64,000 nt of DNA from Lysinibacillus sp. KCTC 33748 (GCF_002237755.1 NZ_MWSJ01000019.1:32318-96317), one strand, 5' to 3'. Counted from the stretch's first letter, positions 25,633-34,267 are shown. Translations and numbers: made by a program. The notes: generated by a model not told the origin, from the letters alone.

Positions 25633-25965
25633 ATGACTAACACACCAAACAACCGACCATTAACAACAGAGGAAACTTACCGAGTGGTAAACGAAATGAT
25701 GCGTAAAGTATTTAAAGACCCATATGATTTTGAAGATTATATGTATCAAACTATAGGAAATATTCATTTTGATAAAATGAAACCATGGGATGATTTCACA
25801 AGCGTTGAAGATGTTTATGAACGAGTAAACAAGAAGATTGAACAAATAACTTTCTTAGAGATGGATGCTATTCTTGCAATAGTGAATAGTGATTTATGGC
25901 AAACTCTATTACAAGAGAAGCAAGCAAAGCAGATTCCTAATTGGGATATTTCCACGCCAATTTAG
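25633..25965 (+). CDS. Phage protein of unknown function
   Basis: 110 acidic, soluble residues (YRVVNEMMRKVFKDPYDFEDYM, later YERVNKKIEQITFLEMDAIL). ATG behind AAAGGAGAAGG. No membrane segment, so it differs from its neighbours and may belong to the phage backbone rather than to the cassettes. Confidence 0.55.
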   Translation: MTNTPNNRPLTTEETYRVVNEMMRKVFKDPYDFEDYMYQTIGNIHFDKMKPWDDFTSVEDVYERVNKKIEQITFLEMDAILAIVNSDLWQTLLQEKQAKQIPNWDISTPI

Positions 25966-26020
25966 GAAGTGGTAGGATGATGCTTGTGCAAATGGATTAG
26001 TGTAACACCTAACATCCAAA

Positions 26021-26048
26021 GCTGGTAACGTAATGTTATCGGCTTTTT
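26021..26048 (+). terminator. Cassette-type terminator 5
   Basis: GCTGGTAAC pairs with GTTATCGGC, then TTTTTATTATGCC. The stem differs from the others but the 3' side joins the same repeated segment. Confidence 0.75.
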
Positions 26049-26098
26049 ATTATGCCTTGAGGGGGTAGCTTATTTCGCAAACAAGCATGAGAGGCTAC
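26041..26098 (+). repeat. 58-bp direct repeat, copy 2
   Basis: Second copy of the segment at 23011-23068; one mismatch in 58 bp. It sits directly before the second GGAIGA-type membrane gene, as copy 1 sits before cassette 3. Confidence 0.95.
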
Positions 26099-26168
26099 AT
26101 TCGTAAGAGAGTAGTCTTTATTACGTTCCCATGATACTATTAATTTAGTAAATTATGGGGGTTTGAAA

Positions 26169-26951
26169 GTGGAAAAAGGCGAGAAAAATTTATTGATTTT
26201 TTTAAGTGCATTAGCTGGAGCAACATTCTTCGCAGTTATAATTTTAACAATACTTGCATACCAAATTGGTGTTGAAAAACTTGAAGCAGATAATAAAAGC
26301 GTTATTATAGGTGGATTGTTTAGTCTTGGTGGAGGTGCAATAGGTGCTTTATCAGCATACTTGATAGCTCGGATGCAATTAACAAAACAATTAGAGTTAC
26401 AAGATGAAAAAGATAGAAAAAGAATTTTGTTAGAAATAAAAATGAAGAAAGCAGAAGAGGTTCTTGAAATCTTATATCAAACTAGATCAATATATTTTGA
26501 GTTACAAGGTTCATGGGCAGGCTATTTATTAGATCAAAATAATTACATGAAAAACTGTGTAAGAAATAAAGAGGAAGTAAACTATGATGATTTTTTAAAT
26601 AAAGGATTGATAGGGCAACTAGAATTACATAGAGATAGATTTATAAATAAGTATGGTGAGTGTTATATTTATAAGAGCTATTTTAAAGATCTAATCACAA
26701 ACATAGAAGAATGTCACACCGAATATTTTAAGGATTTAACACTAAATATTAATGGCGTTCTAATGCATTTTTCGGGTACAAATTATAGATATACAAATTA
26801 TATAGACATGTATAGAGATATAAAGTACTTGATTAAAGAAGTAGATGATAGGTTTGACTTGGTTTATACAAAAATATTGGAACATATTAAATCTTTCGAG
26901 GAAGAACTACAAGAACAATATAATAATTTCGAAAACAGTAATAATAATTAG
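26169..26951 (+). CDS. Two-TM membrane protein with coiled coil, paralogue of cassette 1 (cassette 6)
   Basis: 260 residues from GTG 26169, because GGGGG ends at 26161 and would be too close to TTG 26163. TM1 about 8-32, TM2 about 42-62 with IIGGLFSLGGGAIGALSAYLIARMQ, the same signature as the protein at 21863. The cytosolic part is longer and diverged, with a coiled coil after TM2. Two paralogues in a 5-kb array suggest paired or competing specificities. Function unknown. Confidence 0.6.
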   Translation: MEKGEKNLLIFLSALAGATFFAVIILTILAYQIGVEKLEADNKSVIIGGLFSLGGGAIGALSAYLIARMQLTKQLELQDEKDRKRILLEIKMKKAEEVLEILYQTRSIYFELQGSWAGYLLDQNNYMKNCVRNKEEVNYDDFLNKGLIGQLELHRDRFINKYGECYIYKSYFKDLITNIEECHTEYFKDLTLNINGVLMHFSGTNYRYTNYIDMYRDIKYLIKEVDDRFDLVYTKILEHIKSFEEELQEQYNNFENSNNN

Positions 26952-26960
26952 TTATACATA

Positions 26961-26992
26961 TGTCACATCTACAAGGTGTGGCTTCTATTTTT
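26961..26992 (+). terminator. Cassette-type terminator 6
   Basis: CACATCT pairs with AGGTGTG (loop ACA), then GCTTCTATTTTT. It lies only 9 bp after the stop of the gene before. Confidence 0.75.
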
Positions 26993-27022
26993 AATAATTG
27001 CAGTAAGCATTGGAGATTTATA

Positions 27023-27553
27023 ATGAAAAGAAGAGTTATGAAATTTAAAAACATACGTATTCAGAAATTGGCTGAATTTTATATACTGCTAGGACTATCT
27101 ATTGTCTTTTCCTTAATATTAACAAAATTATGTATTGAAAATAATAGATTATTCTCTGATATTTTTAATTACCTTAGTGCAGGTGAAATGACGATATTTA
27201 TAATTGCTTTAGTAGTACTAATACAAGGCCTTTATATCTTCAGTAATCCTGAAACTATCACTCATAGTGAACTAAAAAAGTTACGTGTCATGATAAATTA
27301 TTTAATTATTCTCACCTTTATATGGAATTTTCATGCCTTTAATAATAAAGGAGGAGAATTTAAAGAAATATATACCTATTATTATGTATGTTTGTTCACT
27401 ATATTTTGGCTATCGATTTTATATGAATTTACCAAATTAATTAAAGCTATTAAAAGTATTTTAAAAAATAATGTTACTGATAGTAAGGATAGACTTTCTA
27501 TAGTAATTACTTTAATTGCAACCTTAATTTCTGCAATCGCATTATTTAAATAA
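27023..27553 (+). CDS. Polytopic membrane protein (cassette 7)
   Basis: 176 residues from ATG 27023 behind TGGAGA; a longer upstream frame would run through the terminator and is rejected. Four to five membrane helices (FYILLGLSIVFSLILTKLCI, MTIFIIALVVLIQGLYIF, LIILTFIWNFHAF, VCLFTIFWLSILYEF, and IVITLIATLISAIALF at the end). No family recognised; superinfection exclusion is possible. Confidence 0.55.
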   Translation: MKRRVMKFKNIRIQKLAEFYILLGLSIVFSLILTKLCIENNRLFSDIFNYLSAGEMTIFIIALVVLIQGLYIFSNPETITHSELKKLRVMINYLIILTFIWNFHAFNNKGGEFKEIYTYYYVCLFTIFWLSILYEFTKLIKAIKSILKNNVTDSKDRLSIVITLIATLISAIALFK

Positions 27554-27563
27554 TATACATATA

Positions 27564-27592
27564 AGTCATTCCTATTCAGGTATGGCTTTTTA
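27564..27592 (+). terminator. Cassette-type terminator 7
   Basis: AGTCATTCC pairs with GGTATGGCT (one mismatch), then TTTTTATTATGCC. Its 3' part overlaps the first codons of the frame at 27582. Confidence 0.65.
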
Positions 27593-27761
27593 TTATGCCT
27601 TGAAGACTGTATATCCTATCGACCATCAAATAATCGTAGGCGTTAATCGTGGGGTTATGAATAAGGTGTGCAGTCTTGAAGATATAAAGTCGAAAGCTAA
27701 ACAGACTATAAAAGCTAATGAGCAAATCATTATAAATTGTGGAGGGCTGAATAATGATTAA
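27582..27761 (+). CDS. Small phage protein overlapping a terminator
   Basis: A 59-codon frame that begins MAFYYALKTVYPIDHQIIVG and ends in IIINCGGLNND just inside the HNH gene. Its first codons (ATGGCTTTTTATTATGCC) are the same bases that follow the cassette terminators at 23011, 25498 and 26041. The ribosome site is poor; a shorter start at ATG 27657 behind GTGGGG is possible. If real, it is a backbone gene whose 5' end was copied at each cassette junction. Confidence 0.4.
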   Translation: MAFYYALKTVYPIDHQIIVGVNRGVMNKVCSLEDIKSKAKQTIKANEQIIINCGGLNND

Positions 27762-28074
27762 AGAAGCACGTAAACAAGAGCTGATAAAGCATATCCTTGA
27801 TGGTAAGCTTATGAAGTTCTATAAATCAAACGAGTGGATGCAGTTACGACAAGAAGCTTTGAAGCGTGACAACTTTGAATGTCAATTATGTAAAGCAGTT
27901 GGTCGCTATCACAAAGCTGAGAATGTTCATCATATAAAAGAAGTAAAGACTCATCCATATCTGTCATTGACTCTAAACAACTTACAATGCTTATGCATTA
28001 AATGCCATAACGAAGTACATGATCGTTTGGAAATAACGCGTAAAAATAAATATGCAAATGACGAGAGGTGGTAG
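27754..28074 (+). CDS. HNH endonuclease
   Basis: 106 residues. The HNH fold is clear: CQLCKAVGRYHKAENVHHIKEVKTHPYLSLTLNNLQCLCIKCHNEVHDR, with two Cys pairs for zinc and His-His/Asn/His active-site residues. In cos-type siphoviruses this protein acts with the terminase and portal in cutting concatemers at cos. Its position right before the terminase genes supports that role. ATG behind GGAGGG. Confidence 0.9.
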   Translation: MIKEARKQELIKHILDGKLMKFYKSNEWMQLRQEALKRDNFECQLCKAVGRYHKAENVHHIKEVKTHPYLSLTLNNLQCLCIKCHNEVHDRLEITRKNKYANDERW

Positions 28075-28076
28075 GG

Positions 28077-28385
28077 ATGCAAGTTACTGATGGCACATGG
28101 ACATATGATACAGATGTTATCAATGCTGCAATTACAAATGAGTATCGTGATTGGTATGAGCGAGACATGCTGAATGCTTTTACTCGTTACGCTTACTATC
28201 GATACAAACAGATAAGAGATTGTGTCAATACTCGTAAGTGCAAACACATGACGATTGATAAGGTGCGAGAACAATTGAAAATCAATAACAAATTTGATTT
28301 CACATGTAATTTGTTATCGATTTCTGCCGAAGAAATTTGGTACATCGTTGACTTCGCTGATCAGCATTTGAAATACGTAAAATAA
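28077..28385 (+). CDS. Phage protein between HNH and terminase, unknown
   Basis: 102 residues from ATG 28077 (GAGAGGTGG upstream). Aromatic-rich helices (YRDWYERDMLNAFTRYAYYRYKQI), then a soluble C-terminal domain. No family recognised. The 8-bp overlap of its upstream region with the HNH stop suggests co-translation. Confidence 0.55.
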   Translation: MQVTDGTWTYDTDVINAAITNEYRDWYERDMLNAFTRYAYYRYKQIRDCVNTRKCKHMTIDKVREQLKINNKFDFTCNLLSISAEEIWYIVDFADQHLKYVK

Positions 28386-28489
28386 ATACCCCCCGGTCAA
28401 AAAATTTCGGCTTTTTTAAGGGATTCGTTCAACGGGTAGGGTTCTGTACTCGCAAATTTTTTTTGGATTTTTCTCGCGTAAGGGGGGGT
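28386..28489. other. Candidate cos region
   Basis: A non-coding gap of 104 bp between the HNH module and the small terminase, with CCCCCCGG at 28390, AAATTT-type A/T blocks and AAGGGGGGG before the start codon. Firmicute phages with an HNH-terS-terL order often have cos here with short G/C overhangs. The exact nick site cannot be read from sequence alone. Confidence 0.35.
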
Positions 28490-28819
28490 ATGGTGAATAA
28501 AAGAAAATTAAATGCGATAAAAAAAGAGTTGATGGCGCTCATCGATAAAAATAGAAATATCGAAGTTGAGAAGGTAGAACGTTATATTAATCTTATAGAG
28601 ATATATTATATGTTAGATGCAGCGATAGAAGAATTTGGTGTGATGATTACAACAGAAAATGGCTCGTAAAAATTTACCAAACCTAATCCGGCCATCGCAG
28701 AGAAAAATAAAATTAATGCTTCGTTAATCGCTCTTGGTAAAGATTTAGGTTTGGATAAACCATTACCGTCACAGACTACAACTAATGGTGGTAGTGATAG
28801 TAGAAGTGATTTGACTTAA
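28490..28819 (+). pseudogene. terS: Terminase small subunit with an in-frame stop
   Basis: P27-type small terminase. The frame from ATG 28490 (AAGGGGGGG upstream) reads NKRKLNAIKKELMALI to ITTENGS, then TAA at 28667-28669. The same frame continues without a shift as KFTKPNPAIAEKNKINASLI and LGKDLGLDKPLP to a stop at 28817, exactly what the family has at its C-terminus. A CAA-to-TAA change would explain it. The product would be 60 residues instead of 109, probably unable to recognise cos. Either the phage is defective, or the stop is read through or is an error. Confidence 0.85.
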
Positions 28820-28820
28820 C

Positions 28821-30515
28821 ATGTTGCGACAAAAATATGTAGATGAATATATTTCCCTTTATCGAAAGGGTAAAATCAAGCTTAATAAAGAGCGAGAACT
28901 TTTAATTAAATATTTAGAGCGTGATATTTTGTCACGTGATGATTTGTATTTCAATGACGAAATGATTGAGGACTGCATAAATTTTGGGGAGAAGTGGTAC
29001 TTTCCTCTGAATGCTTATCAGAAGTTCTTAATTGCTTTCGTTTTTTTATTTTTCAAAAAGAATGACCGCGTGTTTTACAGAAAACATTTGTGGATGCTTG
29101 GTCGTGGCGGCGGTAAGAATGGATTAATCACGGTTATTTGCAATTTCTTGATTAGCGATTTACATGGTATTAGAGAATATAATATTTCGGTCGTGGCTAA
29201 TTCTGAAGAACAGGCACAAACATCTGTGGAAGAAGCAGAAAAAACAATCAAACGGAATAGTACGCTACAGAAGTATTTCAAAGCAACAGCTACTAGAATA
29301 ATTTCCAAATTAACAGATAGTGTTTTTAGATTTAGGACATCTAATGGTAATACAAAAGACGGTTTGCGTGATGGTGCAGTCGTATTTGATGAAATACATT
29401 ATTTTGAAACAAATAAAGATGTTCGTGTACACATTTCTGGTCTTGGAAAAAAAGCGAATCCACGAGAATTTTATATCGGTACAGATGGTTATATTCGAGA
29501 TGGTTTTTTAGATAAGCTCAAAGAAAGAGCTATGAATGTATTAAATGGGGAAGCCCGATCTAATGCTTTATTTCCGTTTATCTGTAAGTTAGATGATGAA
29601 AAAGAAGTAGATAATCCAGAGCTTTGGGAAAAGGCTAATCCGATGTTGTCTAAACCGCTGAGTGAATATGCACAAGGTCTTCTAGACACAATTTATGAAG
29701 AATATGACGACTTAGAAGAAGATCCGTCAAACCGTGAAGAATTTATGACCAAACGCATGAATTGTCCAATAACGGATTTACAAAAATCGGTGGCTTCTTG
29801 GGATGAAATCATGGCGGCAACTGAAAATGAAATGCCTGAATTAAAGGGGCATGAATGTATAGGTTGTTTAGATTACGCTAGTATTAGAGATTTTGCAGCA
29901 TGCGGATTATTATTCCGACCAGAAGGTAATTACGCATTTAAAACTCATTCATTTGTCCGTAAAGAGTTTGCGGATATTTTTTATGCTTATTCAAAGAAGC
30001 GGAATGAAAAGGATAACAAAAAAATATTAGCTCCCATTCGCGAATGGGAAGAAAAAGGGCTGCTTACTGTAGTTGACGAGCCGACAATTGGTATTAAACA
30101 TATCGTGAATTATTTTGTGGAAGCGCGTAAAATCTATAAAATTAAAAAGATTATCATTGATAATTTTAGAGCTGATTTAGTACGAACGGCATTAGAAGAT
30201 GCTGGATTTGAAGTAGAAGTTATACGTAATCCGAAGGCAGCAGATGCATTACTTGCACCTCGAATAGAAACGGCATTTGCAAATAAGCAAATTATTTTGG
30301 GAGATAACCCACTGATGCGCTGGTATACGAATAATGTGCTAGTCATCATCAAAAAGGACGGTAATAAAGAGTATTCAAAGAAAGAGCCAATTCGAAGGAA
30401 GACAGACGGATTTGACTGTTTTGTTACAGGTATGTGGAGAGCTGATGAACTACTCGCCACTAAAATTATTACGAAAGAAAATGTTAAACGGGCTATTAAA
30501 ACTTATAGCTACTAG
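28821..30515 (+). CDS. terL: Terminase large subunit
   Basis: 564 residues. The ATPase motor has a Walker A-type LGRGGGKN (about 93-100) and a Walker B VVFDE (about 188-192). The C-terminal nuclease has acidic clusters, e.g. CIGCLDYASIRDFAACGL and IIIDNFRADLVRTALEDAGF. It pumps DNA into the prohead and cuts at cos. It starts 1 bp after the small subunit stop. Confidence 0.95.
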   Translation: MLRQKYVDEYISLYRKGKIKLNKERELLIKYLERDILSRDDLYFNDEMIEDCINFGEKWYFPLNAYQKFLIAFVFLFFKKNDRVFYRKHLWMLGRGGGKNGLITVICNFLISDLHGIREYNISVVANSEEQAQTSVEEAEKTIKRNSTLQKYFKATATRIISKLTDSVFRFRTSNGNTKDGLRDGAVVFDEIHYFETNKDVRVHISGLGKKANPREFYIGTDGYIRDGFLDKLKERAMNVLNGEARSNALFPFICKLDDEKEVDNPELWEKANPMLSKPLSEYAQGLLDTIYEEYDDLEEDPSNREEFMTKRMNCPITDLQKSVASWDEIMAATENEMPELKGHECIGCLDYASIRDFAACGLLFRPEGNYAFKTHSFVRKEFADIFYAYSKKRNEKDNKKILAPIREWEEKGLLTVVDEPTIGIKHIVNYFVEARKIYKIKKIIIDNFRADLVRTALEDAGFEVEVIRNPKAADALLAPRIETAFANKQIILGDNPLMRWYTNNVLVIIKKDGNKEYSKKEPIRRKTDGFDCFVTGMWRADELLATKIITKENVKRAIKTYSY

Positions 30516-30530
30516 GAGGTGAAATTAGAA

Positions 30531-31676
30531 ATGTGGCAATGGATTAAACGATTTTTTAAAAAAGGTAAATTAGAGAGTTTGAAAGATTGCTATTATGAGT
30601 TATCAGCTGAGTATTATTACAAAAAATTAGCTGTAGAAATATGTGTGAATCTTATCGCAAACGCTTTGTCGCGATGTGAAATAAAAACCTATAAAGAAGG
30701 GGAATTGAACAGAGGAAACATGTATTATGCTTTAAATGTGCAGCCTAATCAAAATCAAAATGCAACTGCATTTTTCCATAAAGCTATTCGAAAACTCATT
30801 TATGAAGGTGAAAGCTTAATCATCATGGAAAATGACAATTTTTATATAGCTGATAGCTTTAATGTTAAAGAATACGCCTTCTGTGAAAACGTATATTCAG
30901 GTATCCAAATAGGTGATTTGACACTTGATAGAAAGTATTCAGAATCCGAAGTTATTCGTTTAAAACTTACAGATACAAAAATATTGTCAGTGATCAATGA
31001 ATTATACGAATCACATGGGAAAATGATTGAGGCGGCTAAAAGTTATTACAAGCTAAAAAATAATAAGCGAGTATTAATTAAAGGTGATTTTTTAAGACCG
31101 CAGGATGACGAAGCGCAAGAGGCGATTGATGACATGTTTGAAAATCAATTGAAGAATTGGTTTGATCCAGACAAGAAAAGTGTGGCTTTCCAACTACAAG
31201 AGGGTTTTGAAATTGAAGATATGTCAGATTCAAAAACAGGTTTAACAATAGATAGTCGAGATATAAGTAACCTAGTGGATGATATTTTTAATTATGTAGC
31301 GATGGCATTTCATGTGCCGCGCGGACTACTTAAAGGCGATTTGGCTGACATCGATAAACAGACTGATAACTTTATTATGTTTGCACTGAATCCACCTGCT
31401 GAAATGATGGAAGATGAATTCAATCGCAAGTCCTATTCAAAAGATGAATATTTGAACCGAACATATTTGAAAATAGATACGTCAAAAATCAAAATTACAG
31501 ACATTGTACAATTGGCTACAGCCTTTGACAAAATGTTTGCGATTGGGGTTTATACAATTAATGATATTTTAAGTGAGCTTGGCCACGAAACAATTGATGA
31601 TGAAATTGCAGATAAGCGACATGTTACGAAGAATTATCAAGATGCAGAGACTGCACTAAAAGGAGGTGAAACTTAA
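30531..31676 (+). CDS. Portal protein
   Basis: 381 residues of the HK97-type portal family, start ATG 30531 (the GTG at 30519 lies inside the AGGAGGTG site). Typical segments: LAVEICVNLIANALSRCEIKTY near the N-terminus, and VAMAFHVPRGLLKGDLADIDKQTDNFIMFALNP in the wing/stem region. Forms the dodecameric ring for DNA passage. Directly after the large terminase. Confidence 0.9.
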   Translation: MWQWIKRFFKKGKLESLKDCYYELSAEYYYKKLAVEICVNLIANALSRCEIKTYKEGELNRGNMYYALNVQPNQNQNATAFFHKAIRKLIYEGESLIIMENDNFYIADSFNVKEYAFCENVYSGIQIGDLTLDRKYSESEVIRLKLTDTKILSVINELYESHGKMIEAAKSYYKLKNNKRVLIKGDFLRPQDDEAQEAIDDMFENQLKNWFDPDKKSVAFQLQEGFEIEDMSDSKTGLTIDSRDISNLVDDIFNYVAMAFHVPRGLLKGDLADIDKQTDNFIMFALNPPAEMMEDEFNRKSYSKDEYLNRTYLKIDTSKIKITDIVQLATAFDKMFAIGVYTINDILSELGHETIDDEIADKRHVTKNYQDAETALKGGET

Positions 31677-31677
31677 A

Positions 31678-32403
31678 ATGAAAAATCGTTTTAAGCAATT
31701 TAAAAATCAACAATATGCTGAACAAATCCCGGAAATTAAAAAACAACTTTCAGCGAAAAATATTAACGCATCCACAACTGAAATTGTCATCTATGGCGAC
31801 ATCGGTGAAAGCTGGTGGTACGACTCTATATCAGCAAGTGACATTGACGCCTTATTAAAAGATGTAACGACTGAAAACATTACGGTCCGTATTAACAGTC
31901 CTGGTGGCGATGCTTTTGACGGTATCACTATTTACAATCGCTTAAAGGACCACGATGCCAAAGTAAAAATCATTGTAGATGGTTGGGCATGTTCTGCAGC
32001 ATCTATTATAGCGATGGCAGCGGATGAACTTGTAATGAATACAGGCTCAATGTTGATGATTCACGAAGCATCTACAGGTATTTGGGGAACTAAAAAAGAT
32101 TTAGAAAAAGAAGCTGAGTTATTATCTAAGCTCGATAAATCTTTGGTAGACATATATATGACGAAGGCAATAGTAGAGCGTGAAGAAATCGAGCAGATGG
32201 TCAATAATGAGACATGGTTTACTGCTGATGAAGCTTTTGCAATTGGCTTCGCCTCAACTTCAATTGTGAAAGACTTAGCCGATGACGACAAAACCAAAAC
32301 AGATGCAGAAGCATTTAAAAATAGCGTTCTTGCTCGATTTAAACAAGAGCCAGCGCCAAAACAAAATATTTTAACAAATTTCCAACGCAACTCAGATGAG
32401 TAG
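31678..32403 (+). CDS. ClpP-like prohead protease
   Basis: 241 residues. S14 fold with INSPGGDAFDG, the nucleophile in GWACSAASIIAMAADE and the His in MLMIHEASTG. Processes the capsid/scaffold in the prohead. Overlaps the portal stop region, with AGGAGGTGA in front of ATG 31678. Confidence 0.95.
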   Translation: MKNRFKQFKNQQYAEQIPEIKKQLSAKNINASTTEIVIYGDIGESWWYDSISASDIDALLKDVTTENITVRINSPGGDAFDGITIYNRLKDHDAKVKIIVDGWACSAASIIAMAADELVMNTGSMLMIHEASTGIWGTKKDLEKEAELLSKLDKSLVDIYMTKAIVEREEIEQMVNNETWFTADEAFAIGFASTSIVKDLADDDKTKTDAEAFKNSVLARFKQEPAPKQNILTNFQRNSDE

Positions 32404-32440
32404 GCGTTTTTATTTTACTCAAAAATAGGAGGTCATTTAT

Positions 32441-33628
32441 ATGACAGGTATTAAAAATTTAGATAATGAACCAAAAGTTATCGAAAATAAAGAAGCTCAA
32501 GTGGCTGCTCTAAAAGCAGCATTTGAAAGTGCTGATCCGAACGAAGTTGCAGCTCGAATTGTTGAAAATTATGAAAGTAATATGCTACATTTCCAAGATT
32601 TAATGAACACGACAATTCGCGAGGCCAATCGTGCAAACGAGCAACAATGGGACAATGCTGTATTAGCATCACGAGGCATACGTACATTGACGACAGAGGA
32701 AAAGAAATTTTATAACGCTGCAATTGATGTGCAATCATTTGACGGTGTAGCTACATTTGTACCACCAACTGTATATGAACGCGTATTCGAAGATTTAGCA
32801 ATGGACCATCCATTATTGTCTCGCGTTAATTTTCAGCGCGTCGGTGCAACTACGCAATGGGTAGTGCGTAAAGAAGGGGCCACAACAGCCTTCTGGGGAG
32901 ATGTGTGCGATGAAATCAAAGAAATGGTTGACCACGGATTTGAAACAATTGAGCAAGGTATGTATAAACTTTCTGGCTTTTTAGTTGTCTGCAAAGCAAT
33001 GTTCGAACTTGGACCTGAATGGTTAGATCGTTATGTACGTGCATTTTTAACAGAAGTTATTTCAACAGAGTTAGAAAATGTCATTGTTAAAGGGACCGGT
33101 AAAAAACAACCAATCGGTATGATTAAAAATTTAGCAGGTGCTATTGTGGATGGCGCATATCCAGATAAGGCTAAAGTAACTTTGAATGTTTTCACACCGC
33201 AAGAAATCGGTGAAAAAATCTTGGCACCAACAACAAAAGGCGGTACTCGTAGTTATACGGGCGTATCATTAATCATTAACCCGTTCGATTATGCGACAAA
33301 ATTATTTGCGTATGGGGCAAAGCAACGCGATGACGGTTCCTGGACACATAATAATTTTGCTATTCCTGGTTTGGAAATCATTCAATCGCCAGCTGTCCCA
33401 TTGAATACAATGATATCCGGTAAACCGAAAGATTATTTCATGGGGGTAGCTGGTGAAACAAAATTAGAATCTACTGACGTATTACGCTTAATTGAAGATC
33501 AACGTTTATATTTAACTCGTCAATTAACAAATGGTCGTCCACTTGATAATGATTCGTTCATCGTATTTGATATTACAAATATGGCTATCAACAACACAGC
33601 CACTACAAATACACCAGACACACCTTAA
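32441..33628 (+). CDS. Major capsid protein (HK97 fold)
   Basis: 395 residues. An N-terminal helical delta region (1-100) is probably removed by the protease. The core contains FVPPTVYERVFEDLAMDHPLLSRVNFQRVGA and KGTGKKQPIGMIKN, typical of HK97-like major capsids. ATG behind AGGAGGTCA. It follows the protease, as is usual. Confidence 0.9.
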   Translation: MTGIKNLDNEPKVIENKEAQVAALKAAFESADPNEVAARIVENYESNMLHFQDLMNTTIREANRANEQQWDNAVLASRGIRTLTTEEKKFYNAAIDVQSFDGVATFVPPTVYERVFEDLAMDHPLLSRVNFQRVGATTQWVVRKEGATTAFWGDVCDEIKEMVDHGFETIEQGMYKLSGFLVVCKAMFELGPEWLDRYVRAFLTEVISTELENVIVKGTGKKQPIGMIKNLAGAIVDGAYPDKAKVTLNVFTPQEIGEKILAPTTKGGTRSYTGVSLIINPFDYATKLFAYGAKQRDDGSWTHNNFAIPGLEIIQSPAVPLNTMISGKPKDYFMGVAGETKLESTDVLRLIEDQRLYLTRQLTNGRPLDNDSFIVFDITNMAINNTATTNTPDTP

Positions 33629-33650
33629 TTAAATTGGGAGGGAAATGAAC

Positions 33651-33968
33651 ATGATTACAGCAAAAGTAGTAAATCTATTTAAAGCGCTTGAACACAATGG
33701 CCATATATATAAAGCTGGTGACACATATCCAGCTGATGGCTTTACGGCAGCTGAGGAACGTGTGTACTTTTTAACGGGTGTGCATCCTAAGTACAAAAAA
33801 ATCTATCTAGCAGAAGTTACGGTTAACGAGCAGGAAGAACCGAGAGAACAAGTGTCAGAGTTTCCAAAGCACACAGGAAAAGGCTATTATGAGCTTTCTA
33901 ACGGCACTAAAGTAAAAGGTAAAGAGGAAGCTATTGAAGCTGAAAATGCATTAAAAAGCGGTGTATAA
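33651..33968 (+). CDS. Small head protein, unknown
   Basis: 105 residues from ATG 33651 (GGGAGG 9 nt upstream; another ATG at 33645). Residues 1-55 read like a small beta fold (FKALEHNGHIYKAGDTYPADGFTAAEERVYFLTG), the rest is acidic/basic linker. Often found after the capsid gene in related phages; role uncertain, perhaps head decoration. Confidence 0.55.
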   Translation: MITAKVVNLFKALEHNGHIYKAGDTYPADGFTAAEERVYFLTGVHPKYKKIYLAEVTVNEQEEPREQVSEFPKHTGKGYYELSNGTKVKGKEEAIEAENALKSGV

Positions 33969-33970
33969 CC

Positions 33971-34267
33971 ATGCCTGAATTACTTAAAGAATTAAAAGGT
34001 CGTTTACGAATTACTTGGGATGATGAAGATGCTGAATTAGAACGTATCATTAATAGAGCAAAGTCTTACTTAGAAAAATTAACGAGTAAGGCTTTTTCTT
34101 TTGAATTGGATCAATGGGAAACAGAGCTACTCCTCGAGCGTTGTCGTTATGTTTACAATAATGCAGCGGATGAATTTGAGAAGAATTTTGCAGATGAACT
34201 CAAGCGTCTAATACTACATGTCGCCTTAGAGAAGAGGGCTGTTGATGGTGAACAAGAAGATCCGTGA
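33971..34267 (+). CDS. Head-tail connector (gp6/gp15-like adaptor)
   Basis: 98 residues, helical: LKGRLRITWDDEDAELERIINRAKSYLEKLTS, then LLLERCRYVYNNAADEFEKNFADEL. Matches the four-helix connectors that bind beneath the portal (phage_gp6/YqbG type). ATG start. Confidence 0.8.
   Translation: MPELLKELKGRLRITWDDEDAELERIINRAKSYLEKLTSKAFSFELDQWETELLLERCRYVYNNAADEFEKNFADELKRLILHVALEKRAVDGEQEDP

Noticed and set aside
26960..27022. Longer start for the polytopic membrane protein
   Set aside because: It would translate the terminator hairpin of the previous cassette; ATG 27023 has its own GGAGA.
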